Below, one piece after another: positions 16,918 to 25,500 of a stretch of DNA of 64,000 bases (position 1 is its first letter; each line of letters begins with the position of its first letter). Under the pieces are notes generated by a model. The model made no database searches. It worked only from the letters and a program-made list of their open reading frames with translations, and was not told the DNA's origin. The position numbers and the translations under genes are program-made. Where the stretch lies: the NCBI RefSeq assembly GCF_000012365.1, contig NC_007651.1, positions 3,100,001 to 3,164,000 of the forward strand, in the 5' to 3' direction. The DNA is from Burkholderia thailandensis E264. Lineage in GTDB: Bacteria > Pseudomonadota > Gammaproteobacteria > Burkholderiales > Burkholderiaceae.

Positions 16918-19268
16918 GGCTTCGCTCCCGGCCCAGGACTCGCGGCGGTAGCAACTGAAACGGCCGTGGCCGGCGCCGTCGTCAAGATTTCCACCTGCTT
17001 CTTCTCCATCTGTTTCAGCAGCCACTCCAGACCCTCGGCGATGTACTGCGGCACATTCAGTTTGTTGAAGTCATCCGCCATCAAGACATCGAGAGCGAAT
17101 TCGGCCTTCTTGCCATCTTTGAGCGCGGTGTACATGCTGGCACCAACCGCGGTTGCACCGCCACCCTTGGCGATGGCTGCTCGGAACTTGGCGTTCAATC
17201 CCGGGCCGGCAAACGCAGCGAAGAAGGTCACGTTCTCGAACACGAGAGCGTCCTCAAAGGTGTAGGGGTAGGCGGTCTCCTTGGCGGTGGAGCCCGGCAT
17301 CGTGACCTCAACAGGTGTTTGGTAGGCCGCGCGCACTGCGAACAGCGTGTCGCCAGCATCCGTGATCGTCTTGGCCGCCTGCGTCGCACTGACAAGGGCG
17401 TCGACGTCGTCCAGAGCTGGCACCCAGGTCTTTAGAGTGGCGTTGTTGGTTTTCTGGCCTGCGCCCAAAGCGGGTTGAACTGACGAGCCCCCCGTCGCTG
17501 TCAGACTGTCCAGGTCGGTGACGATCAGCGTCAGTAAGCCCAGATGATCGATCAGCGGGCGCAGACGATGGGCGTGGCTACCACCAATCTCCAGCAAGGT
17601 GACGTAGCTCTGATGCAGCACCTTGTAGTGGGCCCGAATGAAGTTGGGGATGAGCATGCGCTCAGCCGGTCCCTCGACGAGGATCGCTGCGTCGGCAAAG
17701 AACAGGTCGGCGTGCTGTGCACGCAAATATCGGGTGACGAAGCGCTCGGTCTCCGTGCCCTCCCCGAAGACCTGCGACAGGTTGACCACCGTCGACACCG
17801 GCACCTTGGCCACCATACCAGCAGGCAGTCTGCGGAAATACCGCAGGCTTGCAAAGGGCGTCTCATGCGCAACGTGACTCGAATGCGTGCTGACGATAAG
17901 TTGCGTACGCAGTGCGTCGCTTTCCCCCAGCTCTGGGCGCCTACGCAGCACCTCGTACGCCTTCTTGATAAAGACTTGCTGCACCTGCGCATGCAAGTGA
18001 GCTTCAGGCTCCTCCACGAGAACCAGGTGAAGTGGTTCAATGCTCGCAGCCTCGGAACTCTTTGACGCTTTGCCGACGCGCATCCAGGCATCGCGAAAGC
18101 TCATCAGCCGGAAGATCATCGAAATGAGGTTCTGGTAACCCAGCCCGTTGCTGCCCTCCGGCAACAGCAGGATGGGCGTAACCGCGCCCGCATCCGGAAC
18201 CACATCGACCTCGAAATTGACCGCCGCGCTGTGGTTCAATCCGTCGATCGCACGCAAGCGTGTCGATACGCGCGGACGCGGGTCACTGACCCCCGGATAG
18301 CCCAGGCCCGCCACCTCGGTAAAGCATTCATTGAAGCTTTCCATCAGCTTCAGGTCAAATGCATCCTCAGCCGCCTCCATGGCTTGCAAGGCCTCTAGGT
18401 CCGTGGGATCCGGCCCCTTTGCTGGATCCAGATGCTTGGCGTAGTAGCTTCTGAGTTGTTCAGAGAGTCGTGTACCACCCGCCGAGGTTTGAAGCTCGCC
18501 TTCGTCTTCGCCCCCATTCTGGATCTCGCCAAAGCCGCGTTGCGCAGGGATGTCATGCACCTTAATCAGGCCACTGAGAGGATCGCCCTCGATCGGCAAT
18601 GCCGATGCCGGAAGCGACTGCGGCAAGGCCCGAAGCTTTTCAGGGTTGGCAAGTAGCGCTGGATCCAGCGGATAAGCCCGGATCGTGAACATCGAGGTTA
18701 GCCGCTTGGAGAGGAAGTCGACCAAGGTTTCGGGCCAGACTGTCAACTTGGGTGAGGGCGCCGCGCCGGCAGCCTTGGCAGCTACGGCAGCCGCAGCTGC
18801 TGCGCGCATGGCATTGGCTTCGGTGACCGCGGTAATGAACTCTTTAAACAGCGCCTTCATGTCTTTGGGCTCGTAGCGCAGTCGCACTCCCAGCCGCCCG
18901 CCGGTCCAGTCCATGAGCGGGACCAAATCTCGGACCCGGTGGACCTCGTCCTCCTTGACCTGCAGCCACAGATCCAAGGCCGGCAGCGCTTGCACCCAGG
19001 GATCCAGGGTGAGGTCAGTCGCGACACCCTCCAGGTTCGCCTGAAGCCACGTTTCGCCAATGTCCACGAGCGCTGGCAAGTGGCACAACGTGAAGTCGTG
19101 GATGTCAAACGGACAGCGACGAGGCGTTAGGAAGCGCCGTAGGGCCAACATAGCTGACGTCTTGCCGCTGTTGTTCGCGCCGACGAACAGCGTTGTCTTG
19201 AGCGACAGATCCACGCGGGCCGACAAGAGCTTCCTGAAATTCGCGATCTCGACGAATTCGATATGCAT
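16914..19268 (-). CDS. gajA: OLD-family ATP-dependent nuclease, GajA-like
   Basis: The 784-residue protein joins an ABC-type ATPase to a TOPRIM nuclease. Walker A is LFVGANNSGKTSAML (near residue 30), the signature region is GSNGLGYQNLISMIFRL, Walker B is HLVLVEEPEAHLHAQ, and the switch histidine is in LIVSTHSSHVAHE. The TOPRIM part has ADAAILVEGPAERMLIP (metal-binding Glu) and LLTLIVTDLDS (acidic pair). Together with the overlapping helicase gene this matches a class 2 OLD/Gabija system, which nicks phage DNA when nucleotides are depleted. Described GajA proteins are nearer 580 residues; the extra length lies mostly between Walker A and B and at the C-terminus. The ATG at 19268 was chosen for the AGAGGGG site before it. 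Confidence 0.85.
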   Translation of the reverse strand: MHIEFVEIANFRKLLSARVDLSLKTTLFVGANNSGKTSAMLALRRFLTPRRCPFDIHDFTLCHLPALVDIGETWLQANLEGVATDLTLDPWVQALPALDLWLQVKEDEVHRVRDLVPLMDWTGGRLGVRLRYEPKDMKALFKEFITAVTEANAMRAAAAAAVAAKAAGAAPSPKLTVWPETLVDFLSKRLTSMFTIRAYPLDPALLANPEKLRALPQSLPASALPIEGDPLSGLIKVHDIPAQRGFGEIQNGGEDEGELQTSAGGTRLSEQLRSYYAKHLDPAKGPDPTDLEALQAMEAAEDAFDLKLMESFNECFTEVAGLGYPGVSDPRPRVSTRLRAIDGLNHSAAVNFEVDVVPDAGAVTPILLLPEGSNGLGYQNLISMIFRLMSFRDAWMRVGKASKSSEAASIEPLHLVLVEEPEAHLHAQVQQVFIKKAYEVLRRRPELGESDALRTQLIVSTHSSHVAHETPFASLRYFRRLPAGMVAKVPVSTVVNLSQVFGEGTETERFVTRYLRAQHADLFFADAAILVEGPAERMLIPNFIRAHYKVLHQSYVTLLEIGGSHAHRLRPLIDHLGLLTLIVTDLDSLTATGGSSVQPALGAGQKTNNATLKTWVPALDDVDALVSATQAAKTITDAGDTLFAVRAAYQTPVEVTMPGSTAKETAYPYTFEDALVFENVTFFAAFAGPGLNAKFRAAIAKGGGATAVGASMYTALKDGKKAEFALDVLMADDFNKLNVPQYIAEGLEWLLKQMEKKQVEILTTAPATAVSVATAASPGPGAKP

Positions 19269-19351
19269 TTCGCACCATCCCCTCTGCATGTAATTTTTGT
19301 AACGTTAACCGAAGCATGACGCAACTGATAGCTGGGGGCGAGGCCTCGGAA

Positions 19352-19687
19352 TCAGTTCAGTTGCGGTTCTCGCCACAGGTCAACGTCTCGTATCGAACCC
19401 AGCGAACATTTGAAGCCAAGAATCGAGCGACTACATCCAGTTGCGGATTCAACCCGTCGATGCAACACACTTGAGGCTGCGTAGCAGGTTATCGTGCCTC
19501 GCATCGCGACCGCGCCTACGCGAGTGAAGTCATGGCCCGATTCGCGGCGGAATTCATAGTACCGCTTCACCCCGCGCCATTCGAGCGTCAGAAGCGTACG
19601 CCCCCGTTCAGCGGCAGCCTCGACCAGACGAGCATATGCAACATCGGGCTTGCGATGTATACGTGTCGGAGAAGTACCTTGGCTCAT
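19352..19687 (-). CDS. Small protein after bcpB, perhaps a truncated remnant
   Basis: An open frame of 111 codons starts 6 bp after the bcpB stop. The first 70 residues look like real protein: ARLVEAAAERGRTLLTLEWR, then KRYYEFRRESGHDFTRVGAV and AMRGTITCYA. This resembles a domain unit with an RGxTLL strand and a GHDF turn, often followed by a cysteine pair. The last 35 residues look out of frame, and the expected second cysteine cluster is missing, so a frameshift may have shortened an originally longer gene. Spacing suggests co-transcription with bcpAIOB. I cannot assign a function; small genes near bcp loci may be extra immunity genes. Confidence 0.4.
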   Translation of the reverse strand: MSQGTSPTRIHRKPDVAYARLVEAAAERGRTLLTLEWRGVKRYYEFRRESGHDFTRVGAVAMRGTITCYAASSVLHRRVESATGCSRSILGFKCSLGSIRDVDLWREPQLN

Positions 19688-19692
19688 TGTCT

Positions 19693-21429
19693 TCAGAACT
19701 GAGCGGTCACCTGAAAACCGAGCGTCACACGTGCCGTCGGAAAACCTGACGGCTTGTAGACAGGCGTACCCGCGAAGAGATCGTACGCATAGGAGCCGAA
19801 TCGCGTGCCGACACTCCCCTTCACGCCGATCACAGCACCCGCCAGTTGCGTGCCGACGAGTGCGATCGGCTGCGGCCCCCATACGCGGCCATAATCGAGC
19901 CCCGCATAGAGCGCCTGCCCCATCTGCCCAATCGGCGCCTGTAGCTCGTTGCGCCAGTAAAAGCCACGTGCCGCCGCCAGCATCGTCTCGCCGTCGAAAC
20001 CGCGTACTGTATACCGACTGCCAATCGTCAAGTCGTCGATGTAGTACAGCGTGTTTCCGGTGTACTGGCCGTGGAATGTGCCGACATAGCGGAATGGCTG
20101 CTTGCCGATCGCGAACGGCACCGACAGGTTCGCATCGAGCACCGCCATCTTGAAACGATAGGTCGGCCCACCACCCGCCGCCAACGTATCGTCCTGAGCG
20201 CCCAATCCACCGACGCCTTGACGATATGCAAGTGAGCCATCGAACTGCGCGCCGCCGAAGTAGTGGCGATCGGTCAGGCCGAGTTCGATCATCGTGTTAT
20301 TGCGGCGTTGCTGCGAGATTTCGGTGTCTTCGATAAAGCTTTGCCCGAAACGACGCGACAGGCGAACGTACCCACCGAACACATCATTCTGACTACGCGA
20401 CAGCACGCGGGCCAGCTTGAAATCGACCGTCTTTGAATTGCCGCTCGCGACGAATGTCTGATTCACGCCAGCAATCTGCTGGTAGTACGTGTTCGTGTAA
20501 GCGGACAGCGTGGCCGTCCAGTAACCCCACGGAATCGAATAGAAACCGTTCCAGCCGTGCGAGCCGAGGCGCTTGTCCCCAAACTCCAGATCCTGGCTGA
20601 CGCCGATGTTGAAGACGTCGTTCAGGCCGAGCGGATTGTCGATGCCGAGCGACAGATTGCCTTGCAGCTTGCCAGTCGCACGCGTGCCGGAGTTGTCGAC
20701 GGACGCGACGACGGTCCACGGTTTGCCTCGCTTCACGTCGAGTACGACATCGCTTTCGCCGGGAAGCTCGCCCGGAACGATTTGCATCGAAACGTCCTGG
20801 CTCGACACGCGTTTCATTTGCTCGAGGCCCTGTTCGAGATCGCGCAGGTTCAGCAGTTCGCCGTCGCCCGTTGGAAATGCGGTCTTCCACGTGCCGCGCA
20901 GTTTCTCGTCGGCGAAGCGCACGTGGCGGACCACACCCGGGATCAGCGAAAACTTGAGGATACCGGTCGACAGATCCTGTTCAGGAAGTAGTACACGCGT
21001 CGTGACGTACCCGCGCGCTAGGATCGCTTGCGACAGACCCTTGACGAGGATGTCGAGGCCCTGTTTTCCGATGCACTGGCCAGCATAGTGCTCAAGCCAT
21101 TCACGCGCGAAGGCGAAGCGATCCATGGGCAACGCCGACGCGCCTTGCGATTTCAGCGAGGTAGGCAGCGCATCGGGTACGTCGAGCCCAAAACGGTCAA
21201 TGCGAAAGCACGGCGTTTCGGATGGCAGCGCTGGATACCCTGCGCTCGCCGTTACGCTCGAACGCACCCCGGGCGCTGTGACGGTCCGTTCGCGCTCGCG
21301 CGCTTCTTCCTGCTGTCGGATTTGCTGGTCGTTGCCCGAAATGATCGGGCGAGGAGCTTCTTGCGCCGACACGGCCATTGGAATCAGCCATGCGGCCGAC
21401 AGCAGCACGACCGGGGTACGGATTGTCAT
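19693..21429 (-). CDS. bcpB: BcpB/CdiB two-partner secretion outer-membrane transporter
   Basis: This 578-residue TpsB protein exports BcpA through the outer membrane. A signal peptide (residues 1-22, ending MAVSAQE) precedes a plug-helix region, POTRA domains (for example DRFGLDVPDALPTSLKSQG and the region through VLPEQDLSTGILKFSLIPG) and a 16-strand beta barrel. The family motif VRGFDGETMLAAARGFYWRN marks the L6 loop, and the chain ends in an aromatic residue (VTLGFQVTAQF), as barrels do. It is the last recognised gene of a bcpA-bcpI-bcpO-bcpB operon; this order, with the transporter last, is the Burkholderia type rather than the E. coli cdiBAI type. Confidence 0.93.
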   Translation of the reverse strand: MTIRTPVVLLSAAWLIPMAVSAQEAPRPIISGNDQQIRQQEEARERERTVTAPGVRSSVTASAGYPALPSETPCFRIDRFGLDVPDALPTSLKSQGASALPMDRFAFAREWLEHYAGQCIGKQGLDILVKGLSQAILARGYVTTRVLLPEQDLSTGILKFSLIPGVVRHVRFADEKLRGTWKTAFPTGDGELLNLRDLEQGLEQMKRVSSQDVSMQIVPGELPGESDVVLDVKRGKPWTVVASVDNSGTRATGKLQGNLSLGIDNPLGLNDVFNIGVSQDLEFGDKRLGSHGWNGFYSIPWGYWTATLSAYTNTYYQQIAGVNQTFVASGNSKTVDFKLARVLSRSQNDVFGGYVRLSRRFGQSFIEDTEISQQRRNNTMIELGLTDRHYFGGAQFDGSLAYRQGVGGLGAQDDTLAAGGGPTYRFKMAVLDANLSVPFAIGKQPFRYVGTFHGQYTGNTLYYIDDLTIGSRYTVRGFDGETMLAAARGFYWRNELQAPIGQMGQALYAGLDYGRVWGPQPIALVGTQLAGAVIGVKGSVGTRFGSYAYDLFAGTPVYKPSGFPTARVTLGFQVTAQF

Positions 21430-21453
21430 AAATGTGGTCTTGTTCGTTCGATT

Positions 21454-21678
21454 TTATGGCTTGGGTGCTAAATGCCCCGGAATCCAAACCCATTCGGTAC
21501 CGCTCCATTTCCAAAAGCCCATGATCCAGATCGTGCTCGACCACGACGGCAACACGGGCTCCATTTCTGGCCTCGGCGGAGGACGCGGGGGTGCATCAGG
21601 TGGCACGGTCTCGCATGCAGCGAGAAGCGCCGACATGCCAAACGCCAGGACCACGGGCCATTTGGATTTCTTCATCAT
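21454..21678 (-). CDS. bcpO: BcpO-like small lipoprotein
   Basis: The 74-residue product has a lipoprotein signal peptide with the lipobox LLAAC near residue 21, followed by a proline-rich stretch and a short aromatic C-terminus (WIMGFWKWSGTEWVWIPGH). BcpO proteins occur only in Burkholderia-type CDI loci and help or modulate BcpA function in some strains but are dispensable in others. It lies between bcpI and bcpB with gaps of about 25 bp, which is the expected place. The first two codons are both ATG, so the start could be one residue later. Confidence 0.82.
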   Translation of the reverse strand: MMKKSKWPVVLAFGMSALLAACETVPPDAPPRPPPRPEMEPVLPSWSSTIWIMGFWKWSGTEWVWIPGHLAPKP

Positions 21679-21705
21679 TGCCTCAATGTCAGCGACGTCG
21701 ACTGA

Positions 21706-22518
21706 TCATGCCTTGAACCACCGGGAAACCCGGCCGATCAGTCCCTGCGGAGGGGGCACCCACCCCGGCTTCAGAAAGTCGTAGACGTCATCGTAGCGAT
21801 CAAGAGGCTTGACCGGCATCAACTCCATTGGCACTAGCGGATGATCGATTTCAATTGGGAGACCACGACGCCAGCAAATTTTTGTCTCAAGCGTTCCAAG
21901 GTATGAGATGAAATTCTCCAAATCCGGCCAAACGCATTTGACGTTTGCGTGCCGCTTTTCAATCAACGCCCTTAACCCCGCAGCATCGCGCGCCAGAAGC
22001 AATGAGAAAAAATACTCACCATTTGAAATAGCCTGTCGATCGGCTTTGGTTCCATTTTTGCGCACGTTCTCGATCAGGGCTTCCAACTCCTGATCCTTAC
22101 CCAAGATTGCGAGCTGGAATCTGTATTGGAAGGCTGCCGTTGACTTCGGATCACATCTTCCATCCAATAGCGCCGAGGTTTCAATCTTCGCCGCCGTCTC
22201 GATAACGCTCTGATTGTCAGATAAGATTGCGCATAGTAGCTCGAGTCCGTTGGTGAAGCTAGCGCCGCCATCCAGACCACAACTCGCTATAGACAATTTC
22301 GACGACAGATAAAAATTCTGTTTGCTCGCAGCAATATTATTTGCGCCAAAGTAATCTAAAACTGCCTGCGCTCTTGCGCGGCTGGCTAGTCCATCGTAAA
22401 CCGTGCCAAGACGAACTTTCGACCTCCGATAGATCAGGTCATGGACCAGCTCGGGGATCATTTCCTTGTTGACATTGACAAGGTTAGTCAATTTATCAAT
22501 TTCGGCTCGACGATTCAT
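21706..22518 (-). CDS. bcpI: BcpI/CdiI immunity protein
   Basis: The 270-residue cytoplasmic protein should bind and block the toxin at the end of the adjacent BcpA, protecting sister cells. It has no signal peptide or membrane segment and looks alpha-helical. Its start overlaps the bcpA stop by ATGA. The helical pattern and size recall the Imm49-type immunity family, but this is a weak impression. GC content is clearly lower than in bcpB, like the end of bcpA, which fits exchange of toxin/immunity cassettes between strains. Function is assigned mainly from position. Confidence 0.8.
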   Translation of the reverse strand: MNRRAEIDKLTNLVNVNKEMIPELVHDLIYRRSKVRLGTVYDGLASRARAQAVLDYFGANNIAASKQNFYLSSKLSIASCGLDGGASFTNGLELLCAILSDNQSVIETAAKIETSALLDGRCDPKSTAAFQYRFQLAILGKDQELEALIENVRKNGTKADRQAISNGEYFFSLLLARDAAGLRALIEKRHANVKCVWPDLENFISYLGTLETKICWRRGLPIEIDHPLVPMELMPVKPLDRYDDVYDFLKPGWVPPPQGLIGRVSRWFKA

Positions 22519-25500
22519 GGCGTATTCCTTGGCACCTTGACAACCACCATCCCATTAGAGTTGACCCCAGAAACCGTTTTGACGAGATTTCCATTTCTAA
22601 ACGCTTGCTCGACAACTTCGGCCGTCTTAATAAGTTGGGGGTCACCCGTATCTTTCAGTCTTTGAACCGAATATGCGACCCAGTTATCCGTCTGCTGCCC
22701 CGGAAGTCCCGTGGCGCTGTTTGGAGGATTCAAACTGATCGATCCAGATTCATTAAGAGGCTTGACCTCGTTAACGTAGACAGTATTTCCTTTAACGTAG
22801 ACTCCGTCAAAGCAGTTGGCGCCGCACTTCCCGTCAAGCGGGGTAAAACCATTCCGCACGAAGTAGTTATTCGCCACATATTCACGGGCCTGGCCCTGCA
22901 AATCCTTCGACGGCAGCTGGTCGAGTTGTGACAGCACGCCTTGTTCCGCGGTATTCAATTTCACCGGCATGCTCTCCATCGTCACCTTGCCGGTGCTGAT
23001 GAATCCTTTGCCTGTCGGATTCACAGGTCCCGCCAACCAAACATCAATCGACTCGCCCACGCGTGCAGCCGTCGACGCGATCTTGTTTGTAAGGATACCG
23101 CCGATGACCGTTTCCTCGATCGTGTAATCGGGTTTCACGGAGCCGTTTTGCGTGGCGAAGGAATCCACTCGACTCTGATCGCGCTGGCTTGCACCCGGCA
23201 CGATCGAGCCAGGCAGCGAGCCCAATATGGCATTCAGGCTTTGATTGGAACGTTGCTCGGGTGTCGCACTGAAATACGTCTGCGCCGAACCGTCGGAGAT
23301 GATAGGCGAACCGCGTACCAGAATCGGCTTGCCCATATACTGCGACAACATGTCTTGCGCCGTCTGAAGGTTCGTCAGGTAGGAGCTGAGGCCCCCCATC
23401 GCGCCTTCGCTGGTCGGATTGTTCGCCGTCTGGATCAGCGTCTGGAGATAGGCCATGTTCTCCTTGTTCGCCGTGTCGTCGACCATTCCCTTCGCCGCGC
23501 GCTCGAGCATGTCGGTCCAGTAGGTCGTTGCCTTCGCCACGCAGCTTGAATCGCCGCGGCATACCGCCTGCGCCTTTTCCTTTGCGAGCTGCTCGACAAC
23601 CTTCACCTCTTCTACGTGAAGCTGTCGATTGTAAAGCTCGTTGTTGACAGCCGAGCCCGCACCGGCCAGCGCACCGGATGAACCTCCACCCGCGACAGCG
23701 CCAGCCGCCGCACCGCCGGCCGTCGCCACGATCTCGTTCAACGCATTCCGCGCGGCGGCTTGCGCGCTCAGCGGCAACTGGCTCACCGTCTGATCGATGA
23801 TCGGCTGCGCCAGGGACTGCAGCACATCACCGGCCAGTGAACCCGCGACCGCTCCGCCGATGTTGCCACCCGACAGCGCTGCCCCGATCGCCGCCACTGC
23901 GGCGTGCAGCGCGTCGCGACCTGCACCGCCTTCGCCGAACAATGCCTTCATCTGCGGGCTGCTGTTTTCCAGCTGAGTCGCCGCTTCCGCCACCGCGAAC
24001 GTCGCCACCTTGCCGAACGCCTGCGCAAAGGCCATATTGTTCTGGACCTTCTGCAGGTTGAATGTGTTCTCCACCGTCTGGTTCGCGTTCGCCGTGTCGC
24101 GCGACAGCCCGGCCGTGCTGTCCGTGCCGTTCTGCTCATCCGATTTGACGACGATCTTCGCCGGGCTCACCGCGGCGCGCGTGACACCGCTCGCGCTATC
24201 ACCCGTCTGTGCAAAGCTCGGGCCGCCCGACGTCGAAAAACCTTCCGACGATCCCGAATACGACATCTTGTTCTGGATGTCGGTAAATCCGAGGCTGCCG
24301 GTCGTCAGCGTATTGCTGTCTGCCGGCGCCGCGCTCGCGATCTGTGCGCCGTTGAGCTGCGTATGGCCCGCCACGTTGACATCAAACCCTTCCTTGCCAG
24401 CCACGATGCCGGTTTGCTGGTTCACCGACGCATAATTCGCGTCGATGCTGGTGTGGCCGATCGATGCGTCGACGCCGCCACCATAGCCGAACGTAAAGCT
24501 GCCGCTGACGCCCGTGTTGTGCTGGTTGCTGCTGTAGTTCGACGTATCCTGAAGGCTCGTCATCGTCAGGTCGCCGCCGACATCGACCTTGACCTTGTCG
24601 CCTGAAACCTTGGCGCCCGACAACGTCGTGTCACCACCCGACTTCATCGTCAGCGTGTTGCCGGCCGCCACCGTCGTGTTGGTTTGCGTGACGCTATCGC
24701 CGTTGCCCTGTCCGTGCGAGTTCGAGCCATTCGCGAAGACGCTGATCCCCGTATTCTTGCCCACGCCGATCGCCACGCCTGCATTCCAGCCGGTCGAACT
24801 GTTCGAGCTCGTACTCTGTTCGGTGCTCTGCGCGCTTTGCAGCGTGATCGCGTTGTTGGCGTCGAGCGCGACGTTCTTGCCGAGCACTGACGCTCCGGTC
24901 ATCGCAATGTTTCCGGTGCCCGCCTGAGCGTTTCCGTTTGCGTCCGGTGTGCCCGTCGCGGTGATGGAGACGTTGCCGTTGCCTATGATCGACGAACCTT
25001 TCGCGCTCGAGATCGATGTCGTCGCATTGCTGCTGCTATGGCTCGACCCGATGCTGAACTGTACCTGAACGCCCTTGGCAGCTTCGCTCACGTTCCCGTT
25101 CGACAGGGCATTGGCCGCGTCCTTGATCCCGCCGCGGTTCTGGTAAGCCTGTTCGGCAGCCGCCACGGCCTGTACTGCGGCGAGGCGCGAATCGCCCGAC
25201 TGCTGGCCTTGGCGGACGGCGCCTGCCATCGACTGTCCGAGTCCGACCAGGCCGCCGCCCAATCCGACACTCAAACCCGACTGGCTAAACTGCTGCGACT
25301 GCGCGTCCTTGTAGGTGTCGTACGCAGCATTTACCGTCACGTTTTGAGCGGCGATTCCGACATCCTGGCCCGCCACAATCGTGCTACCGGTAATCGTGGC
25401 ATCCTTGCCGGCCTGGATCGTGACATTGCCCTGCGATGACCCGATCACACTCCCCTTATTCGTCACCGAGCTGCTTTGGTCTTGCTGGGCGGCCGAGCGC

